From Pseudonocardia sp. C8 (lineage in GTDB: Bacteria > Actinomycetota > Actinomycetes > Mycobacteriales > Pseudonocardiaceae), in contig NZ_JACMTR010000002.1 in NCBI RefSeq assembly GCF_014267175.1, positions 3,497,501 to 3,561,500 of the forward strand: DNA of 64,000 nucleotides. Reading direction: 5' to 3'. The notes below the pieces were generated by a model, which was given only the letters and a program-made list of their open reading frames with translations, was not told the DNA's origin and did no database searches. The position numbers were made by a program, and so were the translations under genes. Of this stretch, positions 16,048-24,347 are shown one piece after another. Position 1 is the first letter of the stretch. Every line of letters begins with the position of its first letter.

Positions 16048-18543
16048 TCAGGTCGCGGGCCGGCGAACGGGGCCGGCGGGGTTGCCCTCCCAGAACGCGC
16101 CGTCCGGCACCTCCTCGCCCTTCATCAGGAAGGCGTCACAGCCGATCCGGGCGTCCTCGCCGACGACGGATCCGTAGTGGACGAAGGCGGCGACGTCGAG
16201 GCAGGCACCGGAGGACACGGTGATGCCGGCCGACTTGAACGTGCCGTCCTCCTGCGAGTGGCACTGGATGGTGGTCCCGGCGTTGAGGACGACGTCGTCG
16301 CCGACGGTGACCAGGGTGCGGTCGGTCATGGCGGCGCCGTCGTCGAACACGCGGCGGCCGATCCGGACACCCAATGCCCGGGACACGACGTTCTTGAACG
16401 GCGTGCCCGCGAACATCTTGTCCCACCCCTGCACCACGAGCTTCCAGTAGCGCTCGTGCCACCAGAAGTACGGGTCGTAGACCGAGCAGAACCGCGCCCG
16501 CAGCGGGCGCCGGAACGTGGCGAGCCGTTCGATCGCGACCGTGTAGGTCATGGTGAACAGCAGCGCCGCGAGCATGACGACGCCGACGGCGAACACCCCC
16601 AGCGGCACCAGGACGTCGGCCAGGACCAGCGTCAGCAGGGTGCTCCCGAACAGCCCGCCCCAGCGGACCAGCAGGGCCAGCCCGATGGTTCGCCGGTTGT
16701 AGCGGTTCTTGCCGCGCAGCCGCCGGTGCAGGTCCAGCCCGGTCTCGAGGTGGGCGAAGGTGCCGTCGCGGGCCACCGTCCGCGGGATCTCGAACGGGGG
16801 CGAGCCGAGCAGGCCGACACCGCTGCGGACCGGGCCGTCGGTGGGCACGAGCGTCTTGGTGGCGAACAGGCAGTCGTCACCGACCCGCGACGCCGCCGGG
16901 TAGGCGATCCGGTTGCCGAGGAAGCAGTTCGACCCGATCCGCGTCCGGCTGACCACGAAAGCGGTGTCCGAATAATCCGCATTCATGATCGAGAGACCGT
17001 CGGCGACCATGGTTCCGGTTCCGATCGAACTCGCGAAGGGCGTCTCGTGTTTCAGCGCGGTGCCGAAGTTCGTCCCGGTCTGGGGAACGAGCCGGAGATC
17101 GTATCCGATCATCCGCAGGTACCCGACGATGTAGGAACTGTCGCCGAGCAGGTACGTGAAGAATTTGATGTTCGTCATCCGGATGATCGTGCGGTGCAGC
17201 GTGTACCGGATCCCGTACAACCGGTCGACCCGCCCCTCCTCCACGCCGAGCGCCAGCAGCCGGGCCACGACGGTCACGGTGAACAGTCCGGTCACGATCC
17301 CGGCGAGGAGCAGCAGCCCGGTGACGCCGAGGACCTCCAGGACGAACAGCGGCGACCCGAACGGGGCCGAGGCGGGAGAGAGGACGAACTGCAGGACCGG
17401 GACGTGCGAGAGCAGGACGTTCGCCACCCCGGCACCGAGGGGCAGCCAGACCAGCAGCAGGGTCAGCAGCTGGGCCGCGGCGTACCCGGCCCGGCGCAGC
17501 CACCCGCTCGGGGCCGCCACCGGCCCGCCCGGGTCGCCGCCGCCGCGCCGCCCGGGGGTGCCCCACCAGGTCTCCCCCGGCGGGATCCGCTGCCCGGTGT
17601 GCAGCGACGACGAGTGCGCGAGCCGGCCGCCGTCCCCGATCTCCGTGCCGATGTCGATCACGGCGACCTCGCCGACCACGACGTCGGCACCGAGGGTGAC
17701 CCGCCCGGTCCGGATCAGGCCCGGCTCGGCGCGGTAGCAGGTGAGCACCGAGTCCTTCCGCAGCACGGTCCGCGCGCCCACCGTGAGCAGGTCCGGGCAG
17801 GCGGGGATCACACGCGCGAGCATCACCACCCCGGGCCCGATCCGGGCGCCGAGCAGGCGCAGGTACAACGGCAGCAGCGGGGAGCCCGCCGCCACCAGGA
17901 GCAGAGGGTTGGTCCGCACCAGCACCTTGGCCAGCCAGAACCGGTAGTAGCGGAACCCCCACAGCGGGATCTCCTGCTCGGTCCACCGCCCGACCAGCAC
18001 CCACTTCGCGACGATCGGCAGCACGGTGAACACCGCGAACGCGATCGACACCGCGAGCAGCGCGCGCAGGTAGAAGTCGACGAGCCCGGATGCCCGGGCG
18101 ATCCACAGGTAGGCGGTGCCGAGCACGCTGCTGTAGGCGAGGGTGAAGGCCACGAACGTCACGAGCTGGGCGGCACCGCACAGGACGTAGGCCGTGGTCG
18201 ACGCGCGCGGCCTCGGCCCCCGCTCCGCGGCCGGCTCCGGTACCGCGGCGGCACCGGGCCCGGCGGGCGCCAGCGCCGCGGCGAGACCGGCCGCGGTCGG
18301 ATGGGCGTAGACGTCGGTCATCGACACCGGCGGCAGGTCGGGGCGCTTCCGGACGCGGGCGCAGAACCGCGCCAGGACCATCGAATCGGCACCCGTGTCG
18401 GTGAAGAAATGATCGTCCGGCGCGACCGGGGCACCGGCGAGCTCGCCGAGGATCGCGCAGAATTCGTCCTCGATGGACGGTTCGGCGATCACCGCGGAAT
18501 GCGACACGGACACGTCACCCCCGGCGCCAGAAGACAGCGTCAT
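16048..18543 (-). CDS. Pls/PosA-like membrane protein: carrier domain plus three left-handed-helix domains and six TM, no adenylation domain
   Basis: An 831-residue protein. Residues about 17-85 form a thiolation domain, with the phosphopantetheine serine in TDTGADSMVLARF. It continues with paired TM segments (about 105-165, 340-425 and 620-670) that enclose three hexapeptide-repeat domains (about 210-310, 490-580 and 725-825), for example ITVSSGACLDVAAFVHYGS. This is the terminal architecture of epsilon-poly-L-lysine synthetase (Pls) and its relatives, but the adenylation domain that normally precedes the carrier is missing. ATG 18543 was chosen after a GGGGG stretch; ATG 18576 and a downstream GTG are alternatives. 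It heads a five-gene coupled operon. Around 16920-17170 the codons are clearly less GC-rich than the neighbourhood. Confidence 0.82.
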   Translation of the reverse strand: MTLSSGAGGDVSVSHSAVIAEPSIEDEFCAILGELAGAPVAPDDHFFTDTGADSMVLARFCARVRKRPDLPPVSMTDVYAHPTAAGLAAALAPAGPGAAAVPEPAAERGPRPRASTTAYVLCGAAQLVTFVAFTLAYSSVLGTAYLWIARASGLVDFYLRALLAVSIAFAVFTVLPIVAKWVLVGRWTEQEIPLWGFRYYRFWLAKVLVRTNPLLLVAAGSPLLPLYLRLLGARIGPGVVMLARVIPACPDLLTVGARTVLRKDSVLTCYRAEPGLIRTGRVTLGADVVVGEVAVIDIGTEIGDGGRLAHSSSLHTGQRIPPGETWWGTPGRRGGGDPGGPVAAPSGWLRRAGYAAAQLLTLLLVWLPLGAGVANVLLSHVPVLQFVLSPASAPFGSPLFVLEVLGVTGLLLLAGIVTGLFTVTVVARLLALGVEEGRVDRLYGIRYTLHRTIIRMTNIKFFTYLLGDSSYIVGYLRMIGYDLRLVPQTGTNFGTALKHETPFASSIGTGTMVADGLSIMNADYSDTAFVVSRTRIGSNCFLGNRIAYPAASRVGDDCLFATKTLVPTDGPVRSGVGLLGSPPFEIPRTVARDGTFAHLETGLDLHRRLRGKNRYNRRTIGLALLVRWGGLFGSTLLTLVLADVLVPLGVFAVGVVMLAALLFTMTYTVAIERLATFRRPLRARFCSVYDPYFWWHERYWKLVVQGWDKMFAGTPFKNVVSRALGVRIGRRVFDDGAAMTDRTLVTVGDDVVLNAGTTIQCHSQEDGTFKSAGITVSSGACLDVAAFVHYGSVVGEDARIGCDAFLMKGEEVPDGAFWEGNPAGPVRRPAT

Positions 18544-18872
18544 CGCTGCCCCCGAATGGACGAGCTTCTGCGGCATGACATCGTGGCGCTTTTGCAGGCG
18601 TTACGGCAACCGGAATCCGTCCACCCGTTCGGCGCAACGGAAACGTCGAGAATTTCACCACGACCGGCGCAGCATTCGACCCGCGGCGATCGCCATGCCG
18701 CGGAACCGGGCCGCTGCGGGCCGGGCAACGCTCGCACGCCGGCCCACCCGGACCGGCCGATTGTGGCACAGACCACACAGGAACGGCACCGACCACCCGT
18801 CCGGGGCGGCGCCACCGGCCCGGACCGGCCACACCGGACCGCATCATGGACGCACCCGTCGAGGAGGAGACC
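18544..18872. other. Divergent intergenic region between the Pls-like operon and phoD
   Basis: About 330 bp without a supported gene. The part next to the Pls-like gene is less GC-rich than average (CGAGAATTTCACC near 18648) and probably contains that operon's promoter. I could not pick a convincing -35/-10 pair or an operator. Confidence 0.6.
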
Positions 18873-20333
18873 GTGCCCGGACCGTCGAGGCGCATCGTGC
18901 TCGCCGGAGCGCTCGGATCGGCCCTCAACGGGCTGCTGCCTCCGGAGCCGGCCCGTGCCGCGGGCACCGCGGCTCCCCGGCGTCCGGCGTTCGCCGCCCC
19001 GTTCACGCTCGGCGTCGCCTCCGGGGACCCGGCGCCCGACGGTGTCGTGCTGTGGACCCGGCTCGCCCCGCGGCCGGACGCCGAGGACGGTCGCGGCGGG
19101 ATGCCGGACCGCCCGGTCGACGTCGAGTGGGAGGTCGCCGAGGACGAGGCGTTCACCCGGGTCGTCCGGCGCGGCACCGAGACCGCGGTCCCCGGGTTCG
19201 CGCACAGCGTGCACGCCGAACCGGCCGGGCTCGCCCCCGGCCGCGAGTACTTCTACCGCTTCCGCGCCGAGGGGCACCTCTCCCCCGCCGCACGCACCCG
19301 GACCGCACCGGCGGCCGGGGCGGCGGTACCCGCGCTGACGGTGGCGGCGGCGTCCTGCGCGAAGTTCGGCGCCGGGTACTTCACGGCCTACCGCGCGCTG
19401 GCGGCCGACCACCCCGACCTGGTCCTGCACCTGGGCGACTACTTCTACGAGTCCGACGACGGCGACGTCCGCGACCCCGGCGGCCCGGAGCCGGTGGACC
19501 TGGCCGGGTACCGCCGCCGGCACGCCCACCAGCGCTCGGACGCCGACCTGCGGGCCGCGCACGCCGTCGCGCCGTGGCTGGTCGTCTGGGACGACCACGA
19601 GCTGGCGAACAACTGGGCGGGCGGCGACCGTGCCCGCGCACCGCAGCGGCGCCGGGCCGCGTTCCAGGCGTACTACGAGCACATGCCGCTGCGCCGGGCC
19701 TCGGTGCCGCGCGGGATCGACCTGCAGCTCTTCCGGCGGGTGCCGTGGGGGTCGCTGGCGACGTTCCACATGCTCGACACCCGCCAGTACCGGACACCGC
19801 GCGGCCGCGGCGGCTCCATCACCGGTCCGGAGCAGGAACGCTGGCTGCTGGAGGGTTTCCGCAGCTCGACGGCCGGCTGGGACGTGCTCGGCCAGCAGGT
19901 GTTCTTCGCCCCCCGCGGGGGTGGCGGGCACAAGAACGACACGTGGGCGAGCTACCCGGGCTCGCGGGAACGGATCACCCGCGGCTGGGTGGAGGCCGGG
20001 GTCCGCAACGCGGTCGTGCTCACCGGGGACGAGCACGTCCACCACGCCAACGAGATCCCCCTCGGCGACGACGGCCGGACCGTGGGCACCGAGCTCGTCA
20101 CCACCTCGATCACCTCCGGTGGCGACGGCGAGGGCGGCGCCGGCGACGGCGGGCGCGAGAACCCGCACAGCCGCTACCGGGAGGACCGGCGCGGCTACCT
20201 CCTCACCCGGTTCACCCCCACCGAGCTGCGCGCCGACTTCCGGACGGTCGAGCAGGTGCGCCGCCCGGGCGCCCCCGTGCGGACCTCGGCCTCGTTCGTC
20301 GTGCCGGACCGGGGGGCGCTGTCGCGCCCGTGA
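18873..20333 (+). CDS. phoD: PhoD family alkaline phosphatase, Tat-exported
   Basis: A 486-residue secreted metallophosphoesterase hydrolysing phosphomono- or diesters. A twin-arginine signal (SRRIVLAGALGSAL) opens the protein. Metal-site motifs follow in the family order: AAASCAKFGAGYFTAY, HLGDYFYES, VWDDHELANNW, and LTGDEHVHHANE near residue 380. GTG 18873 is preferred over the ATG 27 bp earlier because a GGAGGA Shine-Dalgarno is 4 nt upstream and the resulting n-region is short, as Tat signals require. It is transcribed away from the Pls-like operon, and its stop codon lies inside a long palindrome. Confidence 0.9.
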   Translation: MPGPSRRIVLAGALGSALNGLLPPEPARAAGTAAPRRPAFAAPFTLGVASGDPAPDGVVLWTRLAPRPDAEDGRGGMPDRPVDVEWEVAEDEAFTRVVRRGTETAVPGFAHSVHAEPAGLAPGREYFYRFRAEGHLSPAARTRTAPAAGAAVPALTVAAASCAKFGAGYFTAYRALAADHPDLVLHLGDYFYESDDGDVRDPGGPEPVDLAGYRRRHAHQRSDADLRAAHAVAPWLVVWDDHELANNWAGGDRARAPQRRRAAFQAYYEHMPLRRASVPRGIDLQLFRRVPWGSLATFHMLDTRQYRTPRGRGGSITGPEQERWLLEGFRSSTAGWDVLGQQVFFAPRGGGGHKNDTWASYPGSRERITRGWVEAGVRNAVVLTGDEHVHHANEIPLGDDGRTVGTELVTTSITSGGDGEGGAGDGGRENPHSRYREDRRGYLLTRFTPTELRADFRTVEQVRRPGAPVRTSASFVVPDRGALSRP

Positions 20334-20384
20334 GTGGTTCGGAGGGTCCTGGCCCTCGGAAGTACTCACGGGCGCGACAGCGCC
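20315..20384. terminator. Long palindrome with perfect 21-bp arms, spanning the phoD stop
   Basis: Arms at 20315-20335 and 20364-20384 are exact reverse complements and contain GTCGCGCCCGTGAG. The 28-bp loop itself folds through GAGGG/CCCTC. The left arm covers the last codons and stop of phoD; the right arm ends one base before the -10 box of hrpB. It could terminate phoD, or be a dispersed palindromic element. Confidence 0.75.
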
Positions 20385-20390
20385 GATACT
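20385..20390 (+). promoter_or_regulatory. -10-like GATACT, leaderless spacing to hrpB
   Basis: GATACT ends 7 nt before the hrpB ATG and no Shine-Dalgarno is present in between. The palindrome ends immediately upstream, so this promoter would have no recognisable -35. Confidence 0.4.
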
Positions 20391-20397
20391 GGGGCCG

Positions 20398-22896
20398 ATG
20401 GCTGCCTCGCTCCCCGACCTGCCGGTGCGCGCCGTGCTGGACCGGCTGCGGCACACGCTCGACGACCGCGGGTCGGCCGTGCTCGTCGCGCCGCCGGGTA
20501 CCGGCAAGACGACGCTGGTCCCGCTCGCGCTCGCCGGCCTGCCGTCCGGGCCGGTCCCCGGGGGGACGATCCTGGTCGCCGAGCCCCGCCGGGTGGCGGC
20601 CCGCGCGGCCGCGGCCCGGATGTCGGCGCTGCTCGGCACCTCCGTCGGGGACACCGTCGGCTACCGGGTCCGCGGCGACTCCCGCACCGGGCGGCACACC
20701 CGGGTCGAGGTCGTGACCTCCGGCTTGCTGCTGCGCCGCCTCGCGGCCGATCCGGAGCTGGCCGGGGTGTCCACCGTCGTGCTGGACGAGGTGCACGAGC
20801 GCCATCTGGACGCCGACCTGCTGCTCACGCTGCTGCTCGACGCCCGCGACGGCCTGCGGCCGGACCTGCGCCTGCTCGCGACCTCGGCGACGCTCGACGC
20901 GGCCCGCCCCGCGGCGTTGCTCGGCGGGCGGACCCCGGCCCCGGTGCTGGAGGTCGAGGCACGCACCTACGACGTCGCCGTGCAGCACGTCCCGCCGGCC
21001 CGCGGCGAGCGGGTCGAGGCGACCGTCGCGCGGGCGGTGCGGCAGGCCCTGCGGCACGGCAGCGTGCTCGCGTTCCTGCCGGGGGTCGCCGAGATCGGCC
21101 GGGTCGCGACGGCGCTCGACGGGGTCGACGCCGACGTCCTGCCGCTGCACGGACGGCTCCCGGCCGCCGACCAGGACGCCGCGCTGCGGGACGGCCCGCG
21201 GCGGCGGGTCGTGCTCGCGACGGCGGTCGCCGAGTCCAGCCTGACCGTGCCGGGGGTGCGTGCCGTCGTCGACTCCGGTCTGGTCCGGGTGCCGCACACC
21301 GACCACCGGCGCGGGCTGTCCGGGCTGGTCACCCGGCGGGTGTCGCGCGCGGTCGCCACCCAGCGGGCCGGCCGGGCCGGCCGGGAGGCTCCCGGGGTCG
21401 CCTACCGCTGCTGGCCCGAAGGCGAAGGACTCGCCGACGCCCCGGATCCGGAGATCCGGACCGCCGACCTGACCGCGCTCGCCCTGGACCTCGCCATCTG
21501 GGGAACTCCGGACGGGGCCGGGCTGCGCTGGTGGGACGCGCCCCCACCCGGCCCGCTGGCCGCCGGGCGGGCGGTGCTCTCCGCGCTCGGTGCGCTCGAC
21601 GGCGCCGGCACCGTCACCGGCCGCGGGCAGCGGATGGCGGCGCTGGGACTGCACCCGCGGCTGGCCCGGGCGCTGCTCGACGGCGTCGCAGCGGGTGGGG
21701 ACCCGCAGGACGTGGCCGGGATCGTCGCGGTGCTGGACGACGACACCCTCGCCGGCCCCGGCGACGATCTCACCCGTGCGCTCGCCCGGCTGCGTTCCGG
21801 GGACGCGCCGGGTGGGCGGCGGTGGCGCAGCGAGCGCGGCCGCCTCGCCGGGGCGTTGCGACGCACCGGCTCCGGCCCCGGCTCCTCCGCCTCGGGTCCG
21901 GGGGTCCCCAGGGGTGACCTCGTCGCCCTCGTCACGGGGCTCGCCCACCCGGAGCGCCTCGCGCGGCGGCGCGACACCGGGTCCGGGGTGTACCTCCTGG
22001 CCGGTGGCACCGGGGTGGAGGTGCCTCCCGGCCCGCTGCGGGACGCCGAGTGGCTGGCCGTCGCCGTCGCCGACCGGCGGCCCGGGCAGGTGCACGGCCG
22101 GGTCCGGCTCGCCGCGCCGACCGACCGGGAGACCGCCGAACGCGCCGGTGCGCCGCTGCTGGCGTCGGGCGACGAGGTCGTGTGGGCCGACGGCGACGTC
22201 CGCGCGCGGCGGGTGCGCCGGCTCGGCGCGATCGTCCTGGCCGAGCGGCCGGACCCGGACCCGGATCCCGCCGCGGTGCGCGAGGCGCTGGTCGCCGGCC
22301 TGCGCGCGGAGGGCACCGGGCTGCTGCGGTGGACGGCGGCCGCGTCGTCGCTGCGGGAGCGTCTCGGCTTCCTGCACCGGGTGCTCGGCCCGCCGTGGCC
22401 GGACGTCGGGGAGCAGGCGTTGCTCGACTCCGCGGCCGACCCCTCCGGGTGGCTCGCCGGGGTCCTGGCCACCGCCCGCAGCCGCGCCGACCTGTCCCGT
22501 GTGGACGCCGGGCAGGCGCTGCGCGGCCACGTGGCGGCCCACGTCGGTGCGCAGGCCGGACGGATCGACGAGCTCGCCCCGGAACGGCTCGCCGTCCCGT
22601 CGGGGTCGCGGATCGCGCTCGACTACTCGGGCGACGTGCCCGCGCTGCCGGTCACGGTGCAGGAGGTGTTCGGCTGGAGCGGGTCACCGACGGTCGGTGG
22701 CGGCCGGGTGCCGGTGGTGCTGCACCTGCTCTCCCCCGCGGGCCGGCCGGCGGCGGTGACGGCGGACCTCGACTCGTTCTGGGACACCGGCTACCCGCAG
22801 GTCCGGGCGGAGCTGCGGGGGCGCTACCCCAAGCACGCCTGGCCGGAGGATCCCCGGACGGCCACGCCCGGGCGGGGCACCGCCCGGCGGAGCTGA
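20398..22896 (+). CDS. hrpB: ATP-dependent DEAH-box helicase HrpB
   Basis: An 832-residue SF2 helicase of normal HrpB length. Motif I is APPGTGKTTLVPLAL (about 32-46), motif Ia AEPRRVAARAAA, motif II DEVHERHLDADL (DEVH), motif III SATLDAARPAA, and motif VI QRAGRAGREAPG. The second RecA domain and the C-terminal HrpB-specific region (GVPRGDLVALVTGLAHPERLA split by short inserts, then DLDSFWDTGYPQVRAELRGR) are complete. HrpB acts on RNA or ribonucleoprotein, but its physiological substrate in actinobacteria is not established. The ATG follows the palindrome and a leaderless-type -10. It ends 10 bp from the convergent sortase. Confidence 0.93.
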   Translation: MAASLPDLPVRAVLDRLRHTLDDRGSAVLVAPPGTGKTTLVPLALAGLPSGPVPGGTILVAEPRRVAARAAAARMSALLGTSVGDTVGYRVRGDSRTGRHTRVEVVTSGLLLRRLAADPELAGVSTVVLDEVHERHLDADLLLTLLLDARDGLRPDLRLLATSATLDAARPAALLGGRTPAPVLEVEARTYDVAVQHVPPARGERVEATVARAVRQALRHGSVLAFLPGVAEIGRVATALDGVDADVLPLHGRLPAADQDAALRDGPRRRVVLATAVAESSLTVPGVRAVVDSGLVRVPHTDHRRGLSGLVTRRVSRAVATQRAGRAGREAPGVAYRCWPEGEGLADAPDPEIRTADLTALALDLAIWGTPDGAGLRWWDAPPPGPLAAGRAVLSALGALDGAGTVTGRGQRMAALGLHPRLARALLDGVAAGGDPQDVAGIVAVLDDDTLAGPGDDLTRALARLRSGDAPGGRRWRSERGRLAGALRRTGSGPGSSASGPGVPRGDLVALVTGLAHPERLARRRDTGSGVYLLAGGTGVEVPPGPLRDAEWLAVAVADRRPGQVHGRVRLAAPTDRETAERAGAPLLASGDEVVWADGDVRARRVRRLGAIVLAERPDPDPDPAAVREALVAGLRAEGTGLLRWTAAASSLRERLGFLHRVLGPPWPDVGEQALLDSAADPSGWLAGVLATARSRADLSRVDAGQALRGHVAAHVGAQAGRIDELAPERLAVPSGSRIALDYSGDVPALPVTVQEVFGWSGSPTVGGGRVPVVLHLLSPAGRPAAVTADLDSFWDTGYPQVRAELRGRYPKHAWPEDPRTATPGRGTARRS

Positions 22897-22906
22897 CGCG
22901 GACCGG

Positions 22907-23722
22907 TCAGCGCACCTGCTTCGCGAACACGACGACGTTGTCGCGGTAGCTGTCCGCGCCGCGGTCGAACGTGCCGCCGCAGGTGATCAGGCGCAGCCCG
23001 GCGTGGTCGAGGTCGCCGTACACCTCGGCGGTCGGGAAGGCCGCCTTCGGGTACTGGTCGACGCGGGTCACCGCGAAGACCACCGACGACCCGTCGGCGC
23101 GGTCGACCCGGATCTCGTCACCCGACTGCAGGGAGTCCAGCTCGGCGAACGCTCCGGGTAGGCCCTTCCAGTCGACGTGCGCGGCCAGGACGGCGGGACC
23201 GAGCTCGCCCGGGGTGGGGGCGCCGGTGAACCAGCCGACGGTGCCGGCGTCGTCGGGGACCTGCATGGCGCCGTCCGGGTGCAGGCCGAGCGGGACGGGC
23301 GTGGTGTCGAGGCCGAGCCGGGCCACCCGGAGCCGCACCGGCTCCGAGCGGACCAGCGGTACCGGCCCGGCCGGGAGCAGCCCCGCACCGGTCGACGCGC
23401 GCCCCGGGCCGGGCCCCTCCCCGATCGCCCCGGTGCCGGCCGGAGCCGCGTCGGACCGCACCGGCCCGGCGTCGGCCCCCGTCCCGGCATCGGTCGGTAG
23501 TCGTGTGCCGCCGGCGGCCGCGGCGCCGGCGGCGTCGGGGTGGTGGGCAGGCTCGGGTGCGCGGGCGGGGTCGGCGGCCGCGAGGACCGCGACCGCGACC
23601 AGCACCGGGGCCGCGATCCGCACGGCGAGCCGGCCGGTGCCCCGACGGCACGACCGCCGACCGCCCGTCGCAGGCCGGAGCCGGTCGCCGGGCGGCTCGG
23701 GACGCGCCGGCGTCCCGCCCAC
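22907..23722 (-). CDS. Class F-like sortase
   Basis: A 271-residue membrane-anchored transpeptidase. An N-terminal TM (about 34-50, VRIAAPVLVAVAVLAAAD) is followed by a 60-residue Ala/Gly/Pro linker and the sortase domain. Catalytic His is in VLAAHVDWKG, Cys in LRLITCGGTFD and Arg in DSYRDNVVVF. The short family form, PVPLGLHPDGAMQVPDDAGTV split by turns, and the WFTGAPTPGE segment match actinobacterial class F sortases. The start is GTG 23722 with a GGGAGGG Shine-Dalgarno. The nearest possible partner is the Excalibur-domain protein 95 bp upstream on the same strand, but that protein has no LPxTG motif. Confidence 0.87.
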   Translation of the reverse strand: MGGTPARPEPPGDRLRPATGGRRSCRRGTGRLAVRIAAPVLVAVAVLAAADPARAPEPAHHPDAAGAAAAGGTRLPTDAGTGADAGPVRSDAAPAGTGAIGEGPGPGRASTGAGLLPAGPVPLVRSEPVRLRVARLGLDTTPVPLGLHPDGAMQVPDDAGTVGWFTGAPTPGELGPAVLAAHVDWKGLPGAFAELDSLQSGDEIRVDRADGSSVVFAVTRVDQYPKAAFPTAEVYGDLDHAGLRLITCGGTFDRGADSYRDNVVVFAKQVR

Positions 23723-23817
23723 GGCGGCATCCCTCCCGGCGCCGGCCGGCACCGTGCGCACGCCACCGACCTCGGCCGGGGGCACGCGAGCCCCCCGCTC
23801 CACGACCGGCCCGGCTC

Positions 23818-24192
23818 TCAGCCCCGGCGGGCGGCCACCGCGCGGCGCGCCGCGACCGCCCCGACCCCGCCGGCGGCCAGCGCTCCGAGCGCGACCGGCA
23901 GGACGTCGGCGGGCCCGCCGCCCGCCTCGACGCCGCCGACCGGGGTGGCCGTGACCTGGCTGCTCTCGTCCGAGGTGGCCGCCGCCGGGGCGTAGGCGTG
24001 GTCCTCGCAGGCCTGGCCGTCGTTGTCCCGGTCGAGCCGCTCGGGGTCGCCCGGGAGCAGCGCCGCCTGGGCGTCGGCCTGGGACGCGAAGTCCGGGCAG
24101 TCGCGGTCCTGGGCGTACGCCGCTCCGGCCAGCGGGACGGCGGCCGCCACCGCGAGCAGGGCGGCGGCGGAGAAGGTGCGCAGGCGCATCAT
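23818..24192 (-). CDS. Excalibur calcium-binding domain protein, secreted and tail-anchored
   Basis: 124 residues: signal peptide (MMRLRTFSAAALLAVAAAVP, cleavage near AYA-QD), one Excalibur domain (DCPDFASQADAQAALLPGDP, then DRDNDGQACE, with the DxDxDGxxCE calcium loop and two Cys), a spacer rich in Ala/Ser/Gly, and a C-terminal hydrophobic segment ending in ARRAVAARRG. The hydrophobic-plus-basic tail is like a sortase substrate tail, but no LPxTG/LAxTG precedes it; GGGPADVLPVALG is the closest. It is probably cotranscribed with the class F-like sortase, so it may be a surface protein handled by it (inference). Confidence 0.8.
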   Translation of the reverse strand: MMRLRTFSAAALLAVAAAVPLAGAAYAQDRDCPDFASQADAQAALLPGDPERLDRDNDGQACEDHAYAPAAATSDESSQVTATPVGGVEAGGGPADVLPVALGALAAGGVGAVAARRAVAARRG

Positions 24193-24347
24193 GTCGGGGG
24201 AATCCTTCCGGGAAAGCGGACTGAGGTGGTGGGAGCCGGGGAGCCTCGCCCGGTAGAGCGACCCGGACGTGGCGGTCGTTACACACCGTCGCCGAACGGC
24301 GTCGGAACGCGGTTGAACGGATCGGCCGGACCGCCGAAGCTGCCCCG

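Noticed and set aside
18473-20716. A plus-strand frame of about 750 residues crossing phoD
   Set aside because: It is out of frame with phoD, is Arg/Pro/Gly-rich without domains, and runs through the palindrome into hrpB.
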